Position numbers and translations under genes: made by a program. This document shows positions 19,301 to 28,180 of a stretch of 28,180 bases of DNA, in pieces. Position 1 is the first letter of the stretch, and the number at the start of each line of letters is the position of its first letter. The notes beneath the pieces were generated by a model. That model was given only the letters and a program-made list of their open reading frames with translations. It was not told the origin of the DNA and searched no databases. Source of the DNA: Saccoglossus kowalevskii (lineage: Eukaryota > Hemichordata > Enteropneusta > Harrimaniidae); NCBI RefSeq assembly GCF_000003605.2, contig NW_003152252.1, positions 429,764 through 457,943 of the forward strand, written 5' to 3'.

Positions 19301-22300
19301 TACACAGGAAGTGGCGGAAGAGATCTATCGGGGAATAAACGTACCGCTGAACAGTCATGTGATCAAAGGCTCACCAAAATGAATATGTATGTAACTTGGG
19401 ATGATTTGATGGTTGCCGGGGCTCTGAGTCGAGTTGTTTTTTTATTCTTTTATAACACTTTTGGATTAGGATCATATATAGGGTCCATATAATTTTATTA
19501 TATGGAAACAAAATTTCACTTCTTGATACAGCACACCGTGCTAATTATGAGATAACCTTATTACAGTAAAACCTGTCTATATATAAACCGAACACCTCTA
19601 TAAACTGAACAATCTTCTCAGTTCTTTTGGTGTTCGGTTAGACAGGTTTCACTGTATTATACATTTTTAGCCATTTTGTAACTTAATGAGATTATTGCCC
19701 GAAATTGCATCAAAAACATTTTCTGTTTTGTGAAGTTTGTGTTCAGTGCTTCTGCGTCCAAAGTAAACAAGAGAAGTTTTTAAATGTGATGACAAAAACC
19801 TACAACGTTGGTAACAGTCTACCCCATATTATGAAAATTTGAATGAGTGGAAATAAAGCGTTTTAAAGAACTGAAAATTTCTGTTTTCGGTTCTAGATAA
19901 ATTAATTGGTATATTGCACAGATGAAACCTACTTGCGTCATCATAGTTGGGGTGTTGAAGAACAAGAAATGCTCAGAACTAGTTACAAACCTAGCGCAAT
20001 GTGTTGACAGACGTATAGTCCTGTAACTTACAAAAAGCCTGCTTTTCACCTTGGTGTTTCTGTTTACAGGGCTCTGGCACTGAACTGTAATGCGCCTGCT
20101 AAAGAACAGGGCAATGAAGCGAAAGATTGGAAAAGTGGTAAACCTGTGCGTGTGATTCGAAACTGTAAAGGACGTAAACATTCCAAATATTCGCCTGAAG
20201 AAGGGAACAGATATGATGGAATATATAAAGTATGTTGCACTTGAAAACTACCTTGGCCTTTCCCATTATCCCATTGGTAATTTTTCACCATGTGACCGTT
20301 TTGCTGATAATCTATTGGCCAACATTTGACGTGGAATTTGCAAGTTGTTAAATTATATAAATTTAATCGTGTCACTAGCATGCAGTCCAATTAATTGGCA
20401 CTGATCATGAGAACTATACATTGATCATTCAGAGACCACACCTGATGTAAAGAGACTTCATCATTGCCATTTGGTATTAACTTCATGCCTTAAGGTTGGA
20501 TTAAGGATTGTTTATGTTCCGCCCTGTTAGGTTTTGATAACATCTTAACCTAACCCAATCATGTATATTGATTTATAATTACTGCCCAATCAAGGTCAAC
20601 TTCAGAGAAATATATCGCTGAAAGTCTTGTGTTCTAGAGCAAGAACGAACAAATCTTTAAAACTGCAACTGTACCTCCATCCTCAGTCATAATATATTCA
20701 GACACTGTACACATGTATATGTTAACAGAGTTTAATTTTCACTTTCACTACTATTGCAATCTGGAAAATCTGTGGAACCTTTCGCTGACAAATATATACA
20801 CAATCACATGTTGAGATTGTGGGATGGATAATAGAGAAATACAAATTTAAGCAGTCAACGGCATCATTAACCAATGTTTTTTGTGTTTTTAGTTTGGAGA
20901 ATATTTCACCAATTGTCAAAGGGGGAAAGCAGCTTTAAACTTTTCACCACCAGACTTTCTTGCTCAACATTCGTTTTGCACTTGTATTCTTCAATATTTG
21001 GAGCCAATAGGCAAAATTTTAGTCAATTTTCTGTTTTTACTCAAAAAAAATTTGTCTTTTTGTCCAAAACTTCTGACTTTCAGGACTATTTTGTGAATTT
21101 ATGATGAAAAGAGGGAACTGGTGGACAAAAGGTTAAATACCAAAGGAAATCTGTTTTTCACAGTATGTGATTTCAGTCTCTAGACTATTTCTTTCATTCA
21201 TGGCGTCTAACAATGTGTTTTCATAGGTTGTCAAATACTGGCCTGAGACTGGTAAAAGTGGCTTTCTTGTTTGGCGTTACCTATTACGACGTGATGATGC
21301 AAACCCAGCACCCTGGACAGCTGCAGGCAAGAAAAAGATCAAAGAACTTGGACTAAAACTAGTGGTAATTGATAGTTTATTCTTATCTTGATATAGCCGT
21401 ATTGGTTTCCTAATAATAGTAATCAGCTACATAACCTTGTAGCCAGGAAAATAGTTTTAATCATTTTCATTCACACTTGCAGTATCCAGAAGGATACCTT
21501 GAAGCCCAGAAAAACAAGGAAGAGCAAGAAAACAAGGGTTCCTCTCCAAATAAAAAAGCTACCAAAGGCAAGAAAAGAAAACTGGAAGGCAAGTCAGGAA
21601 ACTCAGTTAACCGCACTAGTATATCACTGAAATGGAATTTTAAAGTGATTCTCTAAATATCATTTCAAAATTTTCCAAAAAAAAAAAAAAAATACACTAC
21701 GCAACCCGCCACCCCACACTCTTGATAATCAAGCAATATTAAAGTTGTCACACTGTTTTCATTCCTAGAATCTCCCATCAAAACCCCATCTAAGAAGGCA
21801 TCCACTGATAGCATATCTGGAGCTACAAAGAAATTGATTGTGGTTGACAAGGTTAATAAGAAACTATGGGATGAAGCAGTCGCACAAGTCAAGGGCGGAA
21901 AGGTACTGTTTTTCTGAAACTTAATTTTATTGATTATTCTGCACCAATTTAGCCCGTGGGACAATTTTTGTGTCATCTAGTTTTCTCTCTTCAGGCCCAG
22001 TCGCCTGTTAAATAAATGATTCTTTGTCTGAAATTTGAACAATTTCATGAAAAATAAGAGCCTGATTTTAATTAATTAGGTGTGAAAGTTTTGTGTAAAA
22101 TTTATTACAATTCTGTTTTTCTTCCTCACAGAAATTTGTTGAAGCTGTTGAGGAGATATTTCAGTGTGTATGTTGCCAGGAAGTTGCACTTGACCCTGTT
22201 ACGACCCCATGTCAACACAATATATGCAAAGTAAGAAATATAAACCATTATGCTTAGTCTTGTCTACTCAGAAATCTAGTCATTGCCAAATTACCACAAG

Positions 22301-22731
22301 TGCCACATTTTCTCTATTAGTAGCATTTGTGTAAATTAGTTGTAAATTTCTATGGTCAAAATAAGTAATGTTTTAGTGATGTGTATACCTTTTTATGCGT
22401 TTCTACATATGATGCATCATGGGCAATATTAATGCATTGTGGGTAATAACATGCTACCATACCATGCATTGAAGTCTGTCTATTTAATCAAATAAAATAA
22501 ACAAATCTGAATTTTAGTTAATAGAACCAAATTATTGATTAGAAAATGCTCACATCTCTTAATGTCTTAACTATTTTGTTTCAGTCCTGCCTGCAACGTT
22601 CCTTCCAAGCTAAAGTCTACAACTGTCCAGCTTGTCGTAATGATCTAGAAAAAGGATGCACTATATCAATCAACAAAGAACTACAAACCGCTCTAAGGAA
22701 AATATTCCCTGGTTACGAAAATGGCCGATAA
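9574..22731 (+). CDS. UHRF1: UHRF1: E3 ubiquitin ligase and hemimethylated-CpG reader, 16 coding exons
   Basis: Nuclear factor that binds hemimethylated CpG and the histone H3 tail, then ubiquitinates H3 to recruit DNMT1 (family knowledge). Exons placed by conserved protein, splice sites and phase: 9574-9726, 13111-13353, 14010-14404, 14772-14934, 15600-15777, 16011-16197, 17046-17169, 17829-17936, 18238-18342, 19280-19386, 20070-20229, 21227-21364, 21483-21588, 21769-21902, 22132-22230, 22585-22731. Together they give 2547 nt, or 848 aa plus TAA, against about 793 aa in human. Order: UBL (about 1-78), tandem tudor (about 133-365), PHD (about 384-446), SRA (about 482-700), basic linker, RING (779-817), and a C-terminus FPGYENGR close to the vertebrate one. 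The ATG has a Kozak-like ACC before it and begins [10 protein letters not shown], as in vertebrates. All domains are intact. Oddities are a long loop in the tudor region and one GC donor. UHRF2 is unlikely but is not separable in an invertebrate with one copy. Confidence 0.97.
9727..13110 (+). other. UHRF1 intron 1 (3384 bp)
   Basis: The longest intron, splitting the UBL. Mostly A/T-rich simple sequence, with a 12-base C run at 11315-11326. A minus-strand frame of 116 codons (10981-10631) is open, but I recognise nothing in it and it is probably chance. No second gene is visible. Confidence 0.7.
13405..13570. repeat. Degenerate short repeats with CGGCTAAGC motif (UHRF1 intron 2)
   Basis: Related units occur in sequence: GGCTTAGTGCCCAT (about 13416), CGGCTAAGCGCCAACCC (about 13433) and CGGCTAAGCACCCATCCC (about 13483), with ATTTTGG or TTCAAAATG following. 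It looks like a decayed tandem or transposon-derived repeat. Purely descriptive. Confidence 0.4.
14010..15777 (+). other. UHRF1: UHRF1 exons 3-5: tandem tudor domain with enlarged loop
   Basis: Exons 14010-14404, 14772-14934 and 15600-15777 encode residues 133 to about 377. GAWFEAE (F148) and VTWEGYE (W262, Y265) align with the three aromatic residues that cage trimethylated H3K9 in human UHRF1 (F152, Y188, Y191), so one Tyr is replaced by Trp. The second tudor is well conserved, with [16 protein letters not shown] and ERGYWYD, followed by [15 protein letters not shown]. Between F148 and W262 lie about 100 residues of Lys/Glu/Thr/Asn-rich sequence, where human has about 27; this is probably a disordered surface loop. 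Phases 0, 2 and 0 join cleanly. Confidence 0.92.
15270..15371. repeat. About 102-bp interspersed repeat, copy 1 (UHRF1 intron 4)
   Basis: Starts ATTGATCATGTTGAAATG and ends ACTGATCAACATGATAAAATAAC. It matches 17549-17650 with one visible difference (GATATCAG versus GATAGCAG). Its ends contain an inverted ATCATGTTGA, and its centre a CGTCAG ... CTGACG hairpin, so it looks like a short fold-back or MITE-type element. Confidence 0.85.
16011..17169 (+). other. UHRF1: UHRF1 exons 6-7: PHD finger
   Basis: Exon 6 (16011-16197) and exon 7 (17046-17169) encode residues about 378-481. The Cys-rich segment begins with the UHRF-specific pre-PHD cysteines (C384, C387, C395), then [19 protein letters not shown] and, across the splice, [17 protein letters not shown] carries the acidic residues that read unmodified H3R2 in human UHRF1. 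Exon 6 ends inside the Trp codon (TG|GTACGT) and exon 7 supplies the final G. Exon 7 continues into a Lys-rich stretch ending [15 protein letters not shown], the usual lead into the SRA domain. Confidence 0.95.
17549..17650. repeat. About 102-bp interspersed repeat, copy 2 (UHRF1 intron 7)
   Basis: Same orientation as the copy in intron 4 and nearly identical to it. It lies about 55 bases before the assembly gap, which suggests further repeat sequence could be hidden there. Confidence 0.85.
17706..17755. other. Assembly gap (50 N)
   Basis: A run of 50 Ns in UHRF1 intron 7. Real length unknown. No coding exon appears to be missing, since exons 7 and 8 join in phase with conserved protein on both sides (DWGK then GMACVGRT). 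The minus-strand frame crossing it is an artefact. Confidence 0.98.
18510..19045. repeat. Degenerate tandem repeat, five units (UHRF1 intron 9)
   Basis: Units begin at 18510, 18632, 18768, 18842 and 18962 with ATTAGTTT-like starts, then a CAATC/GAATCAAA segment, then ATGGCYGACTGGC, ATCTTGCTTTTTGA and a CATACAT tail. Lengths are about 122, 136, 74 (internally deleted), 120 and at least 80 bp. The divergence suggests an old minisatellite. Confidence 0.65.
19562..19656. mobile_element. Pogo/Tigger-like MITE (UHRF1 intron 10)
   Basis: A 91-bp element (19564-19654) with inverted ends CAGTAAAACCTGTCTA and TAGACAGGTTTCACTG (15 of 16 paired), flanked by TA on both sides. CAGT..AACC ends with TA duplication are typical of the pogo branch of Tc1/mariner. 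No coding capacity. Confidence 0.75.
21769..22731 (+). other. UHRF1: UHRF1 exons 14-16: linker and C-terminal RING finger
   Basis: Exon 14 (21769-21902) encodes a Ser/Lys-rich linker with SPIK and TPSKK, which look like proline-directed kinase sites, then [12 protein letters not shown]. Exon 15 (22132-22230) and exon 16 (22585-22731) make a C3HC4 RING: C779, C782, C794, H796, C799, C802, C814 and C817, with the exon boundary between C799 and C802. The RING supplies E3 ligase activity. The protein ends at FPGYENGR followed by TAA. Confidence 0.95.
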
Positions 22732-23560
22732 AAAGAACCTCACTTTACATTCCTAGATACCTTAATAATACTAATTATTAGATTTGCAAGGGCATATTTC
22801 TCTTTACCAAACAAATTCTTTGAGACAATCTTTTGTGACTGCTAATTTTCTCAAGTTGGACAAAACAAACTTGTTTTTTAAATACGCTAAATAATCTGGT
22901 TTCTAAGGACCAATCATTTTAAAATGTTGCAGCTTAGATCTGCTTTGGTTGCTTGGTAACCATTTTTTCGATTGTATTTTACAGCAACCATTTTACTGCA
23001 CTTACAACTATTATTTTAAATACATAATCTTTTCTAGTCTTTATACAGAGTTGCACTTTATTATATCCATCAACATCACTGCCTTATCTTTTTCAAAACC
23101 AAAACTGCCTTAAAAAGTATATTTACATAGATTCTTTTTTACTAATTTTTGTATTTCATTTGACATTTCACAAATGACAATTCAAGCCACCTTGCAAGTT
23201 GAAGAAAACTTCTCGTAACTGCAAAGCTGAGATTTATGCAAGAATTTCCACAGCGTGTTAAATGTACACAAGTTCTCGATATAAAAAAAAAATGTTTATG
23301 CCCATCTCCCAGCGATAAGTATCTTGAAGTTGAGTTTTCAGAAATTTTGCTTTTTCCAAATGACTGTGATAATTCTGCAATCTATTTACTACATTCTTGA
23401 TGTGAAAAATGGTGATCTCTCAAAAATAAATCTCTATATATTTTTACTTGTTCTGTTTACTTTGTTTGTACTGTTAATGTTTAAATGTAGGCTCTATTTA
23501 CTGTGAATGTTTTAGTGTTCATACTGTTAAATAAAATTCATGTATTTTCCATTTTTTTCT
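22732..23560 (+). other. UHRF1 3' UTR with poly(A) signal
   Basis: AT-rich, non-coding sequence after the TAA. AATAAA occurs at 23425-23430 and again at 23530-23535. The second is followed by a T/G-rich run (about 23548-23585), the usual downstream element, so cleavage near 23550 is the best guess. The earlier signal could give a shorter transcript. No protein-coding frame is visible here. Confidence 0.6.
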
Positions 23561-24449
23561 TCTGTTTGTTTATTCTGGCGTGTAATAACTGATTACTTGT
23601 CAGAGTGCGTTCAGTTCATTAAAATTGTTCCGTATGAAGGTATGGCTTCAACCACAGAAGTTTGACCTCTGAGAGATTGAATATTTGGTTAATTAATAGA
23701 CATGTGGGGTTGAAACATTTGTTTCCCCATAAGTGACTTGAGATTCACAACAAGCAGCTGAGATAGCGCCGCTGTTAGCAATGCACATTTCAATTAAAAA
23801 AACTGAAGATATTAGAACAATATGTATACTATCAAAGCAATCTGACTTGAATTTGAAAATATCACTTTACCAAAATATTCATCAAAATTAGATAATTGAA
23901 GATATCATGAAAAGAACAAATCTGAGAGGTTTGCATGTACATGTCGTACCTATATATGCCATATCAAAGCAATTGGACTTGCTGTTTTCAACAAGAAGTT
24001 GAAAATGTCACTATTTAGCAAAAATATTCATCAAAATGAGAGAATTGAAAATACGAAATTAACAAATCTAAATAAATATACACAAAGCATTCAGACTTTT
24101 AGTTTTTAAGAATTTGAAAGTGAAACATTGACATGGAGGGACAATTACTTGTATGCTAAGACAGCGGAGCTAAAAAAAGTGACTCCTGAATTCTTTTGTT
24201 TTTACTAAATTGCAAACGCCACAACTGTAGTAAGATGTTTTTAAAGATCCCTAAATCAATGTGCGATTTCCTGTTGTGCAGTGATGCACCAGTGAATTGG
24301 CACAGCTACCGGTAGTTGTATTCCGCCAAATTTGTTCTTCTGCGGTAACTAGTCATGTTGGCATAGAGGGCTCACTTTAACATGCACCATTCATGATTCT
24401 ATTTAAACCATGCAAACAAAGCCTGAGATTATTTATATTGACAAAGAAA
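23561..24449. other. Non-coding region downstream of UHRF1
   Basis: AT-rich with no recognisable gene. Contains an imperfect tandem duplication at 23831-24080. Confidence 0.5.
23831..24080. repeat. Imperfect tandem duplication, about 132-bp period
   Basis: ATCAAAGCAATCTGACTTG at 23831 recurs as ATCAAAGCAATTGGACTTG at 23963. Both are followed by TTGAAAAT(A/G)TCACT, AAAATATTCATCAAAAT, AGA-AATTGAA and AACAAATCT. Several small insertions and substitutions separate the two units. Confidence 0.65.
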
Positions 24450-24455
24450 TTTATT
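24450..24455 (-). terminator. Possible poly(A) signal of a minus-strand neighbour
   Basis: AATAAA on the minus strand with a T/G-rich stretch beyond it (about 24425-24400). A gene converging from the right could end here, its 3' UTR filling part of 24.5-28 kb. No coding exon supports it. Confidence 0.2.
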
Positions 24456-24584
24456 ACACTGTACATTAGAACATTTTGGTAAATAAGTCCGTTGTATACA
24501 ACACGTTTAAATTATGTACACTCTGTTAATCATACACTGTTTGAATACACAGCATTAAAATCTCCCCAGTTCACCTATTTCTAC

Positions 24585-24745
24585 TACTGTAAAATCTGTA
24601 TTAGAAGCTGTGGCTTCTATTAAAATGGTACAATGCAACAGGGATGCGGCTTCTATTAGAGCATCTACACATATGAGAAATGATGAATTTTTTGGTTCTC
24701 AAACATTCAAAAAGAATGGGTGCGACTTCTATTAGGTATCACACA
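24585..24745. repeat. Repeat with three GGCTTCTATTA motifs
   Basis: GTGGCTTCTATTA (about 24610), GCGGCTTCTATTA (about 24647) and GCGACTTCTATTA (about 24722) are preceded by TACTGTAAAATCTGTATTAGAAGC. The first unit forms a TAGAAGC-TGTG-GCTTCTA palindrome. Probably a decayed DNA-transposon-derived repeat. Confidence 0.45.
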
Positions 24746-27700
24746 AAACTCAACCTAAATTATGTCTACATCTTGGATAACCCCATGCTTCTCGTACACT
24801 GTAGCTTATTATAAATTTTGCAAATTCCGATTATTAGACTCGTTTATCAAGAAAGCTGCACTGCAATCTTGGCTTCCAGTCTGTGTAATGGTCAAGATTA
24901 CATTCAAAATTTATTATCCCATATCATGGTTGATGTTTTCTCAAACCAATCGGATTACATGTTGCAGTGTGGATACAGTCACTACACGCCTGTTGAGTTA
25001 TTCTATTGGTGCAAATTTACACTGGGCAGAGTTCATCCAAACTGATGGTTATAAGAAAAGTAACTACTAATAATTTGTCAATTGTACAAAAAGAAAAATT
25101 TCTGCAAATGAAATTAAATCATTGATGATCTTTTCATGTTAATATTGTTTTGATATTTTAGTGTCATCACAATGGGTTAACATTTATATCTAATATTCAT
25201 ATAGTATTAACATTCACTAAAAAGCAATTTAATATTTTTGTTGAGGAATGTGTGGGGAAAAAACCAGACACCCGACTCCATGACTACTTGGAAGCCTACA
25301 ATTATTAAAGATGGATATTCATATCTCATCAACTATTTTCTTATGTCACATGATTAGATGACGAGTTAGTTTTTATGAAATAACTTCTAAAATTGAAAAT
25401 ATTTTTTTTTTTTATGTTATCAACACAAATATTTTAAACTCCATACCAAAGGCATACAAAATAGAATTCAAAACGTTCAGTAAAAACAATCAAAAATATC
25501 TATTAAAAATTTAACCCAAGGTTAAATTTGGACTCTTAAAATATGAAGTGCAATTTCTCATTGTATTTCTAGTTATAGAATAGACTAGTTTCTGGTTGCT
25601 TAGCAACCATGCATGCAATCAACGTGGATTCATCCTGGTCAGCAGAAATAGGCATCCTATATTACCTTTGAAAGTTCACAAACTTTTATAAAATGTAGAA
25701 TATGAATGAATCAAAATGAATAGGTCAAAATGTCATTTATATTCGGTAAGGTATCCGTAGATGAACACTGGTTGTAAAATTGATCCCGCTTTCCGTGGTG
25801 AATGCCTTCAGTCATGTGGTAAGAATGAAACATACCCAGAACACGAAACTAGTCTATTTCAATAAATTGGGAAATGTCCCCTTAGTTTGCTGAAATTAAG
25901 TTCTTACAATGTGTACATCATACATAATGGCAAAAAATGCATAGTTCGGCAGTGATTTGGAAACAATTGTCATAATTCAACAACATATTCCAACAAATAC
26001 TAGAAATTTACAATTTTCTAGGAAAATTAAATATTGAATGTGAAAATCACTATATTACTATTACTCCATGAATATTAGATAGAATTATACCTTTTTCATC
26101 ATCAAATTTCACAAGAAAATAGACAAATTGTCAAATTTGGGTTATGAGGTACTCTACAAAGTACTCCAAGTATCATGCCTTCCACTGTCATAGCGGTTAA
26201 ACATAGTGCCTTGTTCCTTGACATTCTCAACTTTAGTGGGTCACTTTCGAAAATGTTGTTTTATATGAAATTTATTTTCACAAAAGTGGAAAAATCAGCA
26301 AAAATTATTTCTAGCTAAAAGAATCAAAAGTAGATCATTCCTGAGATGTTTGAAAACAATTGTTATTGCAGTGCAATCCAATGAACCAGCTAGCGCCCTC
26401 TATGCCAGAGTTCATAAAAACAACAGTTTCATCAAATCTGCCTCAAGGGGGCATGTGATCAGTAAACTGAGAAATATCAAAAAGCATTCTACTGTAACAG
26501 TGAAAATACATTTTGTATGTTCTGAAAGAATGTGGAAAACCTTGTCATGATGATGGTTTGGTTGATCATTCTTGGCAACCAATAGAAAATCAGTGAGCTA
26601 TATTGGAAGCCCAGCATTAAATAACTAAAAAAACATCAAAGGAACATTTTCATGCAGACTATTTTTTTGCTTCAACAACAAAATGTGCCCTTTTTATCTC
26701 TAAAAAATTGGTGCAAGGATACCTACACCCCTGAAAAATAATAGTTTGACCCTAAGTTATCTAGCTGCTAGGCGACTGAGAGTGTAGATCTTGCCAAGGA
26801 GGGGGAGGGATTGATTTGATACTGGTCATAACAAATATTGTAAATTGCTGAGTTTTCATGATTTAATAATGTTCGCAAGGACTAACGAAAATTTGTCACA
26901 TGCAAATTAAAGCTGTCTATACATAGATTACAAGTGGACAGGGACTACAGTCAAGAATATGCATTTACAGCAGGTGCCAAAAGAAACTGATCATAAAAAC
27001 TGCTATCTTCCTGTCAATTTCCCATGCAATATTGCAGTATCCCTTGGAACACTCCTAGTGGAGTTTTAACTACGCCATTTTCAATCTCAACAAACCCACA
27101 CTCCTGGACACAACCATTTTCGCAAAGGATGTTGGGCAGTAAAAATGACAGTAAGGAAATTAGGTACAGCATACAATTTTGGTTGTTTTTCATTTTTTTC
27201 CCACAAAACCCACATTTTAAAATGTCATTACAAACACTTCTAAGAATGTTCCAAGAAATATGGCAATGTATTAAGGGAAATAGACATAGAGAACAGTTTT
27301 CATGATCATTTGATTTTGGTACCTGCAAAAGCATTCATAAACTGGCGATGAAATCAACTTCCTTCTCAATCATGGAATCACCACAGTGCACTCAGTAATG
27401 TAGCAACTAGATAACTCAAAACTCGTATATTTTGCAAAATTTACTGTTATGACCATAAAGTAACAAGAACTCATGGGAAAATATTGGTGGAAAAACAGAT
27501 TAGTGAAAATTACAAAAAACTTAGACATTTTGTGAAATATTATTTAACTGTCTGCATTTCCTCCCAAAAAAAGACAACATTTGTCAAATGAAAGTTCAGC
27601 TTAATTGGAGGACTAATGTTTTCTTTATAAATTAAAAAAAAATCTTTTTTTGAATTTTTTTTTGAAAAGATCATAAATCATAATCACAAATGAGAAGACT

Positions 27701-28180
27701 GCACTAACGTGATGTAGCCGTAAACATAACAACCCAATCGAAAGAATTCCCAAAATGAAAATTGAAATATAAATGATGATATAAAGTACAAATAGGTGAC
27801 TTTCACAAAACAGAATTTAACAACGGCTTCGGAAAAAAAACGATGGATTCACTGATACGAATACTGATTACTAAAAACATACCCCGATATATCATCACTC
27901 ACACCTGTAGAGTACTGTTTCTATTCAGGAAGATATTTCACTATTTATAAACAAAATTCATCATTTAACGGTACTAGTACTGTCTCACTGTCTCAAAACT
28001 GGATAACTAATATATATACACTACACACACTTCTCAGCAAGCGATATAATCAACTTTGTACTGCTAAATAACTCGTTATATTAATTAAGTATCACACCTG
28101 AATAATCAATTTGCTGATGTAATTGAGAACAAATTGTTTCTAAGGTAGGATAAGAAAATGAATGAGGCATTAATTTGATG
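24746..28180. other. Right-hand region without recognised genes
   Basis: AT-rich on both strands. The longer open frames (24762-25070, 26350-26550 on plus; 27334-27014 on minus) contain no motif I recognise and lack splice or promoter context. An AGCGCCCTCTAT stretch near 26391 resembles sequence common in dispersed invertebrate repeats. It may be intergenic or the long 3' UTR of a neighbour outside the window. Confidence 0.45.

Larger units (their letters stand above)
17829..21588 (+). other. UHRF1: UHRF1 exons 8-13: SRA (YDG) domain and basic linker
   Basis: Exons 17829-17936, 18238-18342, 19280-19386, 20070-20229, 21227-21364 and 21483-21588 encode residues 482 to about 722. GMACVGRT opens the fold. 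HVAGIHG and GGYEDD line the pocket that flips out 5-methylcytosine. DLSGNKRT (N571-R573) is the NKR finger that senses the unmethylated strand. [10 protein letters not shown] is the YDG signature, and WRYLLRRDD and [12 protein letters not shown] close the domain. Exon 10 ends inside a Met codon (AAT AT|GTATGT). After the SRA comes a basic run ([11 protein letters not shown]) resembling the polybasic region of human UHRF1. All pocket motifs are intact, so binding to hemimethylated DNA is expected. Confidence 0.96.

Noticed and set aside
21569-21656. UHRF1 ending at a stop after exon 13 as the main product
   Set aside because: Conserved linker and RING exons follow in phase when the GC donor is used, so read-through is at most a minor isoform.
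22385-22460. Two ATGCATyrTGGGyAAT units in UHRF1 intron 15
   Set aside because: Only two short copies; too little to call a repeat family.
27014-27334. 106-codon minus-strand frame at the right end
   Set aside because: Overlapped by an equally long plus-strand frame, no recognised domain, and no splice or promoter context.
1-28180. CRISPR array, prokaryotic operon or defence island
   Set aside because: Intron-bearing animal genes and retrotransposon relics throughout; no direct-repeat/spacer pattern or bacterial gene organisation.

Overview
This is a eukaryotic, animal nuclear window. It is AT-rich, carries spliced genes with GT-AG introns, and is littered with decayed retrotransposons and short inverted-repeat elements. 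The gene set (UHRF1 and PNKP), intron sizes (about 0.1 to 3.4 kb) and repeat types fit an invertebrate metazoan with DNA methylation. A marine deuterostome such as a hemichordate, echinoderm or cephalochordate is my guess; the species cannot be fixed from the sequence alone.

Layout. 1-970: 3' end of a dead non-LTR retrotransposon (+). About 1440-2150: reverse-transcriptase relic of a non-LTR element (-), split by a 166-bp insertion that has 15-bp direct repeats and a hammerhead-ribozyme-like motif. 2155-2207: perfect 23-bp hairpin. 2843-6705 (-): PNKP, the DNA 3'-phosphatase/5'-kinase, reconstructed as five coding exons (423 aa, no FHA domain), with a poly(A) signal just after the stop and a TATA box plus NRF1-type site upstream. 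6820-9450: non-coding spacer holding one copy of a TTAA-flanked MITE whose second copy lies in the last PNKP intron. 9574-22731 (+): UHRF1, reconstructed as sixteen coding exons (848 aa) with UBL, tandem tudor, PHD, SRA and RING domains, preceded by an E2F-like site, an E-box and a TATA box. Its introns hold a near-identical pair of about 102-bp repeats, a pogo-like MITE, a degenerate minisatellite and a 50-base assembly gap. 22732-about 23555: UHRF1 3' UTR. 23.6-28.2 kb: no recognisable gene, only repeats and a possible poly(A) signal of a gene on the other strand.

How the genes relate. The two genes are divergently transcribed, with start codons about 2.9 kb apart. Both act on nuclear DNA: PNKP cleans broken ends for ligation, and UHRF1 reads hemimethylated CpG and histone H3 and ubiquitinates to recruit DNMT1. 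There is no evidence of a shared promoter.

I did not find an undescribed multi-gene system. The most unusual items are the hammerhead-like insertion, the two repeat pairs, the large loop insertion in the UHRF1 tudor domain, the FHA-less PNKP and a GC-AG intron in UHRF1.
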